A DNA stretch of 55,366 nucleotides from Rozella allomycis CSF55 (GCA_000442015.1 KE560765.1:1-55366); one strand, 5' to 3'; shown: positions 20,618 to 32,230, counted from the stretch's first letter. Notes: generated by a model from the sequence alone, not told the origin. Program-made: numbers and translations.

Positions 20618-23600
20618 ATGTACCAGGTGCACCGTAAATGGACGCATTACAAAACATATCAAAGATTGCAAAAGCTGTGGAGTGATTTCCGGCAGGTTGC
20701 CGATAAAAAGTAATCATGAATTGAAGCAATGACGAGTGATGTTGACGCCATGTTGCTGAAGCTGCAGGATGTGATATCGTCTATCCAGGAGGCGTACCGG
20801 GTGTTTAATGACTGCAATGATTCATCGTTCTACCGGATTATTGATATGTGCAATGAGAAATTTTATGGCGAGTGGATGTCTGTGTTGCTGGAGCTGCTGG
20901 ATACAATTGAAAAGTAATGATGGGTGATTGGATAGAGTAGGGAGGCTGAGAAGGATGAGAAGCTGAGGAATAGCCGGATGAAAGTGTTGATTGATATTAT
21001 GAATAATTGCTTGGGTGTGGCTGAAGATTTGCTGAGGGATGAAAAGTATAGACCGGCGATTNATACGCCTGCGTTGTTTGAAAAGGTTATAGGATTGTTG
21101 GAGAGTCTTGATGGGGCTGAAGCGAAGAAGGTTGCTTTGAGGATGATTAGAGCGTTTGGGAGATCTGATGATAGCAAATTGGAGATTGGTAAGTATTTGG
21201 ATGACTTGGGATAAAGGAAGGATGGAAGGGTTTAAAAAGATATTGAAATTGGTTGTGCAAGGGGATCCAGAGTTGACGGCTGAGATTGTGAGGACAATAA
21301 AGCACTTGTCTACATCGAATGCAGAGTTGATAAGTAAAATAGAAGAGAAAGTAAATTGGTTGAAATGTCATAAAAGGTTTCGTTGGGAGAAAAGATGAGT
21401 TCAATTATTAATGAAGTGAAGGGGCTAGTGGTGCATGAAGTGTCTAGAATATTTGCGGTTCCAAATGAAAAGGAGAGTTTGGTGAGAAAAGGCGGGATGA
21501 ATCGATTCCAAACACCGAATAGTTTTGAGATTGAAGAGATGATGAAGAGATATGAGGGGGATGGAATTGAAACCCCTGAAGTTGAGATTGTTGATGAAAC
21601 GGTGCAAGAGTTTATGAGGGTTCAAGGAGCGATATCAGAATTGACGAGTATTTTGCATGAAGCGGTTGGCCATTTCGATATTTTTGAAACAATTTGTAGA
21701 TTGATATTCCAGAATGAAAGTAGCCAAAGAGAATTTAAAGAGATGCAGGGGTATGAATTACTGCTGGAAGGAATGGAGAAAATGGTTTTTGAAACATTTA
21801 ATGAAAAGGATGAATTTTTAAAAGTAAAATTGTTTAGCGTTAAAGAAAGGATTGTTTTAATTTATTGTTTACTGTGACGTTGGATGGAAATAAAGATAAT
21901 TTGATTGGCAATTTGGATGCATTGTTTTTGATTTGTCAGATGGCTGTTGGATCGAAGCATTTAAAAGTTAGAAAATGCGCGTTGGATTGTTTGCAAGATT
22001 TGTTGTCGTTTAATCCATTGAATGTTGCAGCTTTTATAAAGAGCGAGAGTATTAAAATTTTGTTGAAGAGAATTGAAAATAATTTGGAATGTTTAAATTT
22101 GATGAATTATTTGGCAGTTCTTTCTTGTCAGTTTGATTCAAATATTCTGGATGGCTATTTTAACATTATTTGTTCTTTTAATGCTAGAAAAGAATTGATT
22201 GATTCATGTTTCTTATTAATCAAAGTAAATTAATTAAATTTGTTGGAAAAGGATTATTTTTATAGAGATATTAAAATAAACAATCGCTATTTGGAAATGA
22301 TTTTAACATTTTTAAACAATGAAATTTCAAACTATGCCACCAATGATGAGATTCCCATCAATCCAATTCAAGTTGAATCTGAATCTAAAACCAATTCTCA
22401 ATTAAAGATTGATGAGAATCTCATTTATTCATATTTAAAGTTGATTGCATTGTTAGTTTTAGAGAGAAAAGATTTGACAAGAGAAGACTTTGAATTGCAT
22501 GGGGGATTCAATGTTTTATATTTCGCTTTAACCTTTTCAAACAAGGAAATTTCAGAAATAGTCTTTTTCATTTTGAATCAAATTTTAAAATGTCCAGAAA
22601 ACAATTTCAGTATTTATGAATGGCTTATAAAGATATTTAATGATATTGATAACAAATATTTGTGCTACTATCTCCAAGACATGAATGACTATGCTATTGT
22701 AGGTAGACTGGTTGAAAGTGATTTGCTGACCATTTCATTGACTAAAATAAAGGCTGGTGTTAATAAGAGAGAGTGGATAAAAACTTTGATTGTGTTGATG
22801 ACTAGTGATAAAGTGAAAGATGTTTTGGAAGAAAGAATTGGATTGGAATTGGTGTATGATATATTAGTAAACTCTGCGAGTATTGAAAAGTAAATGATTT
22901 TATGTTTAATGAATAGAATTTGCTGGGTGGCTATTTTAGAATTGTGTACAGAAGGTGGCTTGGCCTATTCAATTCCAGGGTTTAAAGAAGTGAAAAAGGA
23001 GAAAAAGATTGATTATAAAGAGATAGAAGTATTGATGAATGCTGAATTGATGTTTGTTGGAACATTAGAGTTGACTGAACCAAGAAGACCAAATTTCACC
23101 AAAAACAAAGAAAAGGGACATACGCTACCAAAAGTGAACAAGAAGAGTAATGCAAGTGCTAAAAGCCAAAGTGTTAAAAGCCATTCACGAAGACATTCGC
23201 TGGATTCTTCAATAGAAGGTAACAATAGATGTTTTGATTAAAAGAACCAAAGCAAGTAACAAAGGAAATTAAATCAATGTCAATTCAATTAACGCCAACA
23301 TTTGAGTTGCCGTGTTTTGATTCAATTCAATTTGAAAGAAATTTATCATTTTATTCATTTAGAAATTTTAGAATTCGTAATAAAAATTGTTGTGAAATTA
23401 TCATAAAATTAATTGAAAGATTGCAAGGGTCACATTTAACAGATTTGTTACAAATAATGCATTTTCTGTTGGAATCTAATCCAATTAATTGTTTGTATTT
23501 TTCAGATTTGAAGTGTTTTAAAATTTTGTTTTCTATTTATCCAATTTCTAAACAAATAATTTCAACTCTTTTTTCATTTAGATTTAGTGAGGCTGAGTAT

Positions 23601-26336
23601 TCAGATCTATTAGATCTAATAAAGATTAATAAAAATATTTTAGAGTTTTTTGAGATTGGATCCAAGAGAATGACTATGGATTCGTATTTCTATTTCAATG
23701 CTCAGAATGATTCATATTTTGAATCTTTTCCCATTGATAAGTTTGGGTATTTGAAGCAGGGGTTAACGATATCATTTTGGATTGAAATTAAATTTATTAA
23801 AGAAGAAAGTGGAATTTTGTTTATTAAAGATTTGAATCAAAATGTGATATTTGAATTGTTTTGCAAGAGAATTGACAAGAAGAATTTCATCTGTTTGAGA
23901 CTTCTATCAAAGCCAAGACCACCAGAAGATATTGTGTTTGATAGATTCAATGTTGAGAATTCATTGATTAATATAACAATTTGCCATGCAAAGAGTCACG
24001 TTATTTTATTCATCAATGGGAAACAAATTCAAACGTTTACTTGTTTCACTTGGCCTTTTAATAAAATTAATCATTCTTTAGTTCTTGGACAACGACCAGA
24101 TTTTGATTGTGATAAATCATTGTTTGGGAATGTTGGCATTATTAGATTCATAGATGTAGTTGCTGATAATAAATTCGCTTCTAATTTGTATAAACAAGGA
24201 CCACAATCAAAAGAATTTAATGCGAGTGATCCAAAAGAATTTCTAGTAATATTCCCACAGAGTTACATTGAGAAAAATAGATTTAAAAAAGTTGGTAAAA
24301 TTATTAATGAAAAAACTTGTTTTCCAATAGATTCATTTGGAATGGATTTTATTCTTGAAGATAAAGAAAATCTCTTGAAATTTCTAAAATTGTTGTCTGA
24401 TAATTTTTGTGCTAAATTATTGAAATGTTTAATAAATTGCTTGAATAGATCTAATAAATTAAATATTCTTTTTAAACAGATGCAAGGGTTTGAATTTCTT
24501 TTCAATTGTTGTTTGAAAGATCTATCTGGATCTATTTCTGAAATTTCTAATTTTATTATAGATGAAGATTTCTATTTTCAGAATCCAGAATTATTTAAAT
24601 TGTGTTTTGATTTACTTTATAATCAAGAAGAAACAATTCATTTATCATTTTGGAAATTATTAACTCATCACAAATCATTAAATGAAAAGAATGTAACCTT
24701 TTTATCTTCCAATATTGGATTTTTGAAATTTCTAGATATGATTAGTATTTCCCCTTGTCATTTGTTAATCTGCAAATTATTTGAAATTTGGATTCCAATT
24801 TTGGATTCTCCAAATCTGGAAATTCTTTTGTGTTTTTTATTCTATGAAAAAAAGATTGAATTGAAAATAGAAATTTTGAATATTTTCATTAAAAGTTTAA
24901 ATTCATCTTCTTTTGCTTCAATGGTTAAGAACATGGGTGGGATCAATCTAATGATTCCTTTATTGGAAATTCAAGAAGAGAAAATTGGAATTCAAATTTT
25001 ACAAATAATTGGAATTTTATTAAAAGAAACTCCAAAAAATTTAATTTCAAAATCAAACATTTTTGATGTCTTGTCTTTTTATTCTTCTTCTTTCCCAAAT
25101 TCATTCAAAACTATTTCTGAAATTTCATTAAATGAAAATGAATTGATTTTTCCAGAATTATTCAAAATTATGATTGAATCTTTATCTTTCAATCAACACA
25201 ATAAATTTATAAACTATTTTAAAGTTGTTTTGGATAATCATGCCAATCTAGAAAAGATTTGGGATTTCAATTGGATTGATTGGTTTCAACCATTCTTCAA
25301 AGATCTTTCTGAATCAAACTATTCTATCAAAATACAATCAAAGCCACATCTATTTATAGAATCCATTTTTCAGAAATTAATCATTTTTGACTTGCAAAGA
25401 AAGAGTTCTCAAATTGCATACAAGAAAGGATTTATTACTGACAGCGAATCTTTACTACAATTTTCAATTGAAAGTTTAATAGACTATTTAAACCAGTATC
25501 CAGTTCTCAAAGAAGAATCAAGTTCAGAATTCATTTCAAACTTTGTTACTCTCTATCGTTGCTGTGAAGACAATTTATTCTTTTCAATTCAATTTCTCTT
25601 AAATTTTGGTTCTTGTGTCAATCAAATGCTAATAAAGAATAACCCAAATGTTCGCTCCCATTTAAAATCTTCTGGTCTACTTCAATTAAAAGACAACTCT
25701 ATAATCCAAATGCTTTCATCGGAAATTCAATCAGACGAATTTCTGAAATTTCTTAAATTATTCTCTTTTGAAATGATCTCAAATCAACCAAAATTCAGAG
25801 ATTCAAATGGTCTCTTGTTTCTCTTTCGTTTCTTTCATCAATTCAAAGATCCTCTAATCCAAGAAACACTCGGTCTAGTTTTAATAACATATTTCACTCC
25901 AAATGAAGAGAACAGAAAGGCAATAAAAAAGTTGATCGATGATGATCTCTTTTGCGATAAATTTTTCAGTCTTTCTGATCAAACTTCCTTGAACAATTTC
26001 ATTTCATGGTACTTTAACGGAACCCCTGAAGTTCTATTAAAGAAGAAACTTATTGAACAACGACTAGAAAGCTTGTATCTGCCAATCTCATCCATTGTAT
26101 CGAAATCATTTGAAAAGAGAATTTACAAACGGAATAAACGCTCAAAGGCGAGAAAAGATCGGCTGTTGAGGCAATCAACGCTATTTAATAAGAATATTCT
26201 CGAACACAATAATAAAATTAAGCAGCTAAAGGAAAATAGAGTCGTTTATTACCAAAATTTAATCGATGATTGCAGAATTCAGAGGCATGAGCGATTCAAG
26301 ATTGGCGAAGAGTTTATCAAGTCATTAAATAAATAG
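20618..26336 (+). CDS. large ALFY/neurobeachin-like protein lacking a BEACH domain
   Basis: Eight or more exons with ~26-28 nt introns give a protein near 1,800 residues. It begins 'MYQVHRKWTHYKTYQRLQ' at 20618, followed by armadillo-like helical repeats, a charged linker (~23000-23240), a ConA-like lectin module (~23720-24230) and further helices. The lectin module contains 'YLKQGLTISFWIEIKF', 'SHVILFINGKQIQTF', 'SLVLGQRPDF' and 'LFGNVGIIRFIDVVADN'. This order is that of the N-terminal two-thirds of BEACH proteins (WDFY3/ALFY, neurobeachin, LvsA), which scaffold membrane traffic and selective autophagy. The gene ends in a basic coiled-coil tail ('YKRNKRSKARKDRLLRQ') with a clean stop, 70 bp from the convergent phosphomannose isomerase. 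I see no PH-like, BEACH or WD40 sequence. The family call is moderate. Confidence 0.62.
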
Positions 26337-26405
26337 ATTTACAATGTACAATATTGAAGTAATTATTAAATATAAATTATTAAAATATCTTTTATCAAGT
26401 TTTAT

Positions 26406-27595
26406 TTAAAAGTCACCGCAAGTTGCTATAAAGATTGCAATGTTTGAAATACTTTTAATCTTCAAAGCATTACCAGCTGAATTCAAAAACACTTGGCCAC
26501 TTTTCACCTCAACATCATTAACTTGCCCCTCCCCTTCAGTAACAATCAAAATACTAGGCCCATCAACCCCCTTCAATTCCTCCCTCTCATTCTCCTTCAA
26601 CATTACCGCAACAACCGAAAACTCATCAATCGGCGGATCATACAACAACGAATGCATCCCAATCTTTTCCGCCTTGAGCAGCTTTGACTCGGCACTGCCA
26701 TATTCATACGTCAACATTTTCGTCAAAACTTCAACATCCTTCAGCTTTGGCGTCAATCCCGCTCTCACAACATTATCACTCGACGCCATGCATTCAACAC
26801 AGTCGCCGGAAATATACGCGTGCGGCTCGTTTGCTTTGAGAAACATCGCGTCGCCTGGTTTTAGAATAACGTAGTTGAGGAAAAATAGACAGAAACAGCC
26901 AATGTCGTCGGGAAACTGATTATAGATTCGTTGGAACAGTTCTTCAATGCTTCCCCTTTTGTGTTTTTTGTTTTCAAGTCTTTTATTTAATGATTGCAAT
27001 AATGAGACGATCTTTCCGTGGTCGGTTTTCATTAACGTTGTGAACATTTCCTTCAACAATTCTCTATCTCTTTTCTTTTGTTTTACAATTTCAACATCAA
27101 AAAGGGCCCCGAATTCCTCAAAGGTATTGGTAAACATTATAATCTCTTCAATATCCCTGAATCCACACAATGCCTCGAACTCTGTCAGCGCCAACGTCAT
27201 TTCAGGCTTATGATTAGCATCTTTATAAACATTCGGAAATTTTTCATGAAGCTCCGCAGCCAGCTTTTTATCAGGATGCGCTTGGATCGACAGCGCCTTT
27301 TCAATCGACAAGACCTTGAACAGAAACGGAAGTGACTCGAACGCACCTAGTACTTTCTTGTTAGTCTTCAAATACACAGATAATGGACATGAATCGCTTT
27401 TTATGAAACATGGGCCGTTGGGGTGGTCGCCCATCCAGAGCTTTTATATTCGATTGAATTGCTTACTTCGGCATACGGCTTGGAATCGGATAATTCAAAG
27501 TCTTTGCAACATGTTTTGGCGTATTCAGCTACTTTGCTATTCTTGCCATGTTTTCCCCATTCATAGGTTTGAACAGCGCAGGTCAATTCAATCAT
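26406..27595 (-). CDS. PMI40: mannose-6-phosphate isomerase, class I
   Basis: Interconverts fructose-6-P and mannose-6-P for GDP-mannose, glycosylation and cell wall synthesis. It is a zinc enzyme. One 26 nt intron joins 'DSKPYAE' to 'LWMGDHPNGPCF'. The metal-site motifs are all present: 'SIQAHPDKKLA' (Gln, His), 'HKPEMTLAL' (Glu) and 'ANEPHAYISGDCVECMAS' (His), plus 'DNVVRAGLTPK' with the conserved arginine. About 390 residues, normal for the family. The start at 27595 ('MIELTCAVQTYEWGK') matches family N-termini. Confidence 0.95.
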
Positions 27596-27670
27596 GTCAA
27601 TTGGAATTTTCCAAATCTTTAATACGAGTTAGAAGTGTGAAAAAAATATTTGAAAAATAAATAAATTTAG

Positions 27671-27736
27671 TCCGGTGGTCTAGTGGCAAACTAAGATGCT
27701 TTGGACGTCTAGGTGCATGGTTCGAACCCCATCCAT
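27671..27736 (+). other. tRNA-like sequence without a complete cloverleaf
   Basis: A D-arm-like GTCTAGTGGC, an anticodon-type hairpin AGATG-CTTTGGA-CGTCT (loop would read TTG) and a T-loop TTCGAAC with a 4 bp stem follow each other at tRNA spacing. No acceptor stem can be paired, and an N at 27782 lies just downstream. It may be a decayed tRNA, or a tRNA disturbed by misassembly. Confidence 0.3.
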
Positions 27737-27803
27737 GTTTCCGAATTTTCCGGGGTTTTCGGGTGAGGCAGGGTTCGACTCNTACCCTAAGCCACCAACC
27801 CTA

Positions 27804-28204
27804 ATGGCAGCAAAGAAACCAACAGATAGAGAGCTAGCTATAGAATATAACAACAAGAAAACTGAATTAAGGACTATCGCCGAAAGAATAGCTGAAATGG
27901 AAGCTGAACGCGACTAGCACATGTACAGAATATCCTATTTGATAATAATAGACTAGTAACGGATGCACTGAAACCTATGAATGGCGACAGAAGATGTTTC
28001 AGACTTGTCGGAGGTGTTTTAGTCGAACGCACAGTCAGCGAAGTTATCCCAGCTCTGAAAAAGAATACCGAGGGCGTAAAACTATGATCTCCATGATAAT
28101 AGATTGATGAAATCATTAAAGGCCTTCACGAAACATTTAAAAAGAAAGAGATTGAGTTTGTAAGGTTTCAAGAGCAATACCAAATTACAGAACGCGCTCA
28201 ATAA
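27804..28204 (+). CDS. PFD2: prefoldin subunit 2, with an in-frame TAG
   Basis: A beta-type prefoldin subunit; the hexamer hands unfolded actin and tubulin to the CCT chaperonin. The N-terminal coiled coil 'ELAIEYNNKKTELRTIAERI' is followed by the hairpin core 'PMNGDRRCFRLVGGVLVERT', then 'VSEVIPALKKNTEG' and the C-terminal coil 'IDEIIKGLHETFKKKEIEF'. Introns are at 27923-27951 (29 nt) and after 'NTEG' (27 nt). Between the coil and the first intron, TAG at 27915-27917 occupies the place where prefoldin 2 normally has Glu (EAERDEH). No splice choice removes it, so it is a sequence error or a disabled copy. The 5' side carries an N. Confidence 0.8.
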
Positions 28205-28213
28205 ATTTTATTG

Positions 28214-28564
28214 TTAATGTACAAAAACTATCGCCAAGGCAATTAAGACGCCTGCAAATAGCAGGAAAAATGCAATTGTTGGTAGCAGCACTTTTGCTTC
28301 TTTGATTTTATTCATTAGTCGCTGGCATCTATGTGATATGCGAACTCTGATTGTATAGTTGGACTGGCAAAGCTCGCATTTGCTTGGATGTTTGCAGTAC
28401 GGTGAAGCTAACCATTTGGAGAGACATTTGTAATGAATACCGGATGCGGTTCCCTTACAGTTGCAGACCTTGATTAAATCGCCATTATAGTCTCCACATA
28501 TTCTACAGCATATCTGTTCTTTCTGCTTTTGCAGTTCTATATCGTCTTTTTCGATCGTTGACAT
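28214..28564 (-). CDS. RING-CH (MARCH-like) membrane E3 ubiquitin ligase
   Basis: 116 residues, intronless. A C4HC3 RINGv finger spans residues ~18-66: 'CCRICGDYNGDLI', 'CNCKGTASGIHYKCLSKWL' and 'KCELCQSNY'. One hydrophobic C-terminal stretch (residues ~92-115) can form a tail anchor or hairpin, as in MARCH proteins, which ubiquitinate membrane cargo. It is shorter than typical MARCH proteins. The stop lies only 10 bp from the stop of the convergent prefoldin 2 gene. Confidence 0.85.
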   Translation of the reverse strand: MSTIEKDDIELQKQKEQICCRICGDYNGDLIKVCNCKGTASGIHYKCLSKWLASPYCKHPSKCELCQSNYTIRVRISHRCQRLMNKIKEAKVLLPTIAFFLLFAGVLIALAIVFVH

Positions 28565-28645
28565 TATCTAAAGCTTATTAGAAAGACTAAATGACAAACA
28601 ATTCGAAAGTGATCAATGATACAGAAATGAATTTTATTTAAGCGT

Positions 28646-30402
28646 TTAGAACCACCCGAATCGTTTAGTAGGTTCTTTACTTGTAATGTTTAACTTGATC
28701 TCGCCATTGTCCAAAGTAATTAAGACATGATCCCCTTGTTTCAGTTGATCGTATTCATTAGCGTGAGCAAGTTTATTTATGACTTGTTTTTCAACTTCAT
28801 GTTTGATAGATCTCGCACCGTAATGAATGTTGTAACCTTTGGCCAACATTTGTTTGACTTCAGGTGTCCATTCTATCTTCATCTGATGTCTCGATTCAGC
28901 CTATTTAGAATTTTCAACAATTAATACTTTCTGTGCCCATTTATTAAGCTCCTTTTCTACAATCAATTCCAAGTCATTTTTAGTGAATGGCATAAAGAAC
29001 AATATCTCGTCAATTCTACCAAGGAATTCATCTCTTCTGAAGTATCCCCTTAGAATTGGGTATATGGTGCTGTTTATAAACTCTTCTCCAAAGAAATTCC
29101 TGGTTTGCTTTTCTTCCAAAGTTTTCGAAACCTTTTTTGTCGAGTTTTCTTCAATATCTCGAAGTCGCAATGCTTCTTCGGCAATTTCTTGTTGTGCCAA
29201 ATTACTCGTTAACACGAATATGGCGTTTTTGCATTCGACAGTCGCACCCTTTCCCTTTTTGAAAATTCGTAAATATTTTTACATCTGTTAAGCGACCTTC
29301 ATCAAACAATTGAAGCATCACAGTGAAGACATCAGGATGTGCCTTTACTAATCAAATTTATTTACTTACTTTTTCAACTTCATCCAATAATACTACAATG
29401 TTCTCGCCCCTGGATTGTTTCAATTTTTCTGTTAATTGACCGCCTTCCTCATGACCAATGTATCCTGGTGGACTTCCAATAAACTTTGTGCTTTCATTGA
29501 TTATTATTTACTTTGGCAACTTCATGCTTTGATTGGAATTCTGACATGTCAATGCGAACAAAACCTTTGGACGAATCCTTTTGTAAACTTTTCGCCAATT
29601 GCTTTGCCAATTCCGTTTTACCGATTCCTGAAGAGCCCATAAACAGAAATACTAAAGGCTTCTCTTCGTCATGCCATCCATTTTCTCTTCTTCTAATAGC
29701 GGAAGCAACAGCATGAATCGGTCCATCTTGTCCTACAATGGATTCTTTTAATCTCTGCTCCAAAGGAACTTATTAACCCTAAAATTTCTTCTTACATTTT
29801 CGCCTTTGTTCTTTATCCAGAACTTTTTGCTTTTCTCTCACAATGTCTCTTAGTTGATTTAGATAGTCTTTGACACTAGGATCAGAGCAGTAATATTCTG
29901 GAGGTTTTCCATTATCATCCAATGCATCGGGATTGGCCCCTTTAACTATTAAGAGTTTGATTATTTCCTTATTTTTCGAAAACATGGCGTAGTGTAATGC
30001 CGTTGCCCCTGTTGAGGGAAAGTCAAATCTTAATGGAAACTCCTTATCTCGCATTATGATATTAGTTTGTGCGTCTAAATTCCCGTGTGGTATATATCTG
30101 TATTCATCTCTTTCATTCAGATCTAATGTTTCATCCTCCAACAACTTTTGGACTGTCTTTATATCACCATTAGCACACGCTAAATGTAAAACGTTCCAGC
30201 CATATCTTCCTACGTGTCGCTTTTTCTCTACTTTATTCTCACAAAGAATAATTGATTTGTTAGGTGACTCATTTAAAAATATTCTATAAGTGGAATATGA
30301 AGCAAAGGAACATCCAATAACAGCACCATAAAACCCTCTTTTGTAAGAATTAATATGCGCCCTTTTTAATAAATGGAAAATCGCCCCTGCGAACTGTCTC
30401 AT
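28646..30402 (-). CDS. CLPB: CLPB/SKD3-type mitochondrial disaggregase (ankyrin + AAA+)
   Basis: The animal-type mitochondrial intermembrane-space disaggregase. A basic, hydrophobic N-terminus (possible presequence) leads to ankyrin repeats ('[20 protein letters not shown]' and '[19 protein letters not shown]'). A 27 nt intron then joins into '[19 protein letters not shown]'. The AAA+ Walker A is '[15 protein letters not shown]', followed by '[15 protein letters not shown]'. Later exons cover Walker B, sensor regions ('[19 protein letters not shown]') and the C-terminal '[16 protein letters not shown]'. The match to human CLPB in domain order and text is strong. Bacterial ClpB and fungal Hsp78 have a second AAA+ domain and no ankyrins. 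Part of the ankyrin region (29956-30349) recurs at 32417-32801. Confidence 0.92.
29956..30349. repeat. source copy of duplicated CLPB ankyrin segment
   Basis: About 390 bp of the CLPB 5' coding region that recurs at 32417-32801 in the same orientation with only about five substitutions plus one ~10 nt deletion near the left edge. Confidence 0.9.
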
Positions 30403-30532
30403 TTGTCAATCTATGATGTGGCTTAGGTGGGACTGTAAATAAAAATGAAAAGAAAGCATTAAATTTTTTATAGTTATTTTCAAATGGTCAAGGTCGATTA
30501 TTAGCACTGAAGACATTATTGATAAAAAGAAT

Positions 30533-32230
30533 TTATTTAACCCTGTACCCAAAAAATTCACGCAATTGACGCCGAAACATAGAATCTGCTCCTTCGCGCA
30601 CAGTTTCATTAAAATTCACATAATATATAGGTAATTCCTCAACATCTTGTTTAAATCGAAAGTATGTTCGGGGCGATACGCCCCAAACAAATTCACGATG
30701 ACGATCATAATTAGCTATTTGCAACATTATTTGATTATTAGGATAATCACTAATAGAAGGAATTTTCTCCATTTCAATTGTGCTATTGCGGATTCTTTCT
30801 GCTGCTAACGAGATGGTAGAGTTAAATGTCTTTAGCTTTTCCATATGCGAAGTGTAATTACTTAAAGTTGGATTTGTGACATTTAGTTTAGGCATTGCAA
30901 CATTGCCATTCTTTATGTCATCTGCAACAACTTCAAATTTATCTTTATAATACTTAAATGCCTCATTTAATTCTCTTTGCAAATACGGCAATAAATCTGC
31001 TCTGGTAAGCCAATCACTCAAAAAATAGAAGGGTGGCCATGGAAGTGAGGAAGTTTCAATCTTCAATGGTTGCATTGTATTGAAAGTCTCTGTAAATTTC
31101 TTGGTAACGATGTTATACGTTTCAAGAGATTCGTGGCAAACTTCTACAAAAGCTGTTAAATTTTTTGCAGCCTGCTCAATTTGTTCACGATCAAAATGAA
31201 ATTTTGTCACCCCTTCATAAAAGTTACTGTGTTGCGCGTGGAAATTCGTTTCATCCTGTAATATTTGTTTCTGAGTCTTTTTAGTTTCATTTACTATTTC
31301 AAATGTTGATGGAGCTACCTTCTTGGCTGCTTCAGATATCTTAATTAAATCTGCTGATAGTGTTCCAGTTGTAGCAACAAGATTCTCATACAATCGTTTC
31401 ATTTCAAGCCTTTTCTTACGATATTCTTCAATCATTGTCAGTTCAGCTTCATGATTTTGTTTTGCTTGCATCATTTCTAAAGTACTAAAGGACCGCCCAT
31501 TGTTTTCAATACACTTTTGATAAATACCAGCATAAGCATTCTCAAGAAACACTCTTCTTGCGCCTTCGTCATATATCTTTTCCTTTTTGTTGTTGCGAAA
31601 CAAGGTGAGTTTATTATGACGATAAAACAGATATTTAACTGAATCAAGCAATCCGCTCGGTGCTATATTTGCCATTACTTTTTTGAACTCTTGTATTTTC
31701 TCATTCTCTGCGGTTTCATCATAAATAATGTTATCCGCAAAAGTAAACACAACAAATCCATGTTTGTAGCCTTCTTCATTAATCAAAGAGTTCCAAGAGC
31801 TCATAATGTTTGAGAGTTTAAAGTCTGACTTCCTTTCAATAGACACTACCAAAAAGAATGCATCGAAACCATCTTTAAGAAATTCAGGCACTTTAGAAAG
31901 AATTTGTGATGATATTTCATTGTTTTTGTCATTGTCTTCTTCGAAGCCAGGTGTGTCAATAACGCGAAGAGAGATGCCATCGTGGCTACACGAATAGGGT
32001 TTTACTATGCAGGTACAAGACTCGACACCAGATGAAGTTTTGGCAACTGCGTTTTCATCTCCGTCGTCCAAGTCGAGGAGACCGTGTAGAACATTTACAA
32101 TACTGGACTTTCCAGCACCCATATAACCGAGCAAAAGGACATTCAGAGGTCGGTCACACACCTTTGCACCAGTAGGAGAAGCAACTAGAAAGTGAAAGCA
32201 ACAGAGGAAGACTGCGAGGAAAAAATTCAT
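30533..32230 (-). CDS. secreted AIG1/GIMAP-like GTPase
   Basis: 565 residues, intronless. From the ATG at 32230 the N-terminus 'MNFFLAVFLCCFHFLVASPT' is a textbook signal peptide; the frame stays open to 32326, but that extension lacks this logic. A TRAFAC-type GTPase domain follows: G1 'LLLGYMGAGKSSIVNVL', a switch region around 'TSSGVESCTCIVKP', G3 'LRVIDTPGFEED', and 'VVFTFADNI' where AIG1 members have T(R/K)xD at G4. It continues into coiled coil (~'MIEEYRKKRLEMKRLYENLV') and a long helical C-terminal half. Several Asn-X-Ser/Thr sites fit passage through the secretory pathway. A secreted AIG1-like GTPase is unusual. In a parasite it would be a candidate host-directed effector, but that is inference. 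Confidence 0.82.
   Translation of the reverse strand: MNFFLAVFLCCFHFLVASPTGAKVCDRPLNVLLLGYMGAGKSSIVNVLHGLLDLDDGDENAVAKTSSGVESCTCIVKPYSCSHDGISLRVIDTPGFEEDNDKNNEISSQILSKVPEFLKDGFDAFFLVVSIERKSDFKLSNIMSSWNSLINEEGYKHGFVVFTFADNIIYDETAENEKIQEFKKVMANIAPSGLLDSVKYLFYRHNKLTLFRNNKKEKIYDEGARRVFLENAYAGIYQKCIENNGRSFSTLEMMQAKQNHEAELTMIEEYRKKRLEMKRLYENLVATTGTLSADLIKISEAAKKVAPSTFEIVNETKKTQKQILQDETNFHAQHSNFYEGVTKFHFDREQIEQAAKNLTAFVEVCHESLETYNIVTKKFTETFNTMQPLKIETSSLPWPPFYFLSDWLTRADLLPYLQRELNEAFKYYKDKFEVVADDIKNGNVAMPKLNVTNPTLSNYTSHMEKLKTFNSTISLAAERIRNSTIEMEKIPSISDYPNNQIMLQIANYDRHREFVWGVSPRTYFRFKQDVEELPIYYVNFNETVREGADSMFRRQLREFFGYRVK

Noticed and set aside
27915-27917. Reassigned TAG codon (non-standard genetic code)
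   Set aside because: LAS1 and the TMEM41-like gene appear to end at TAG in the expected place, and no other conserved gene here needs TAG read as an amino acid.
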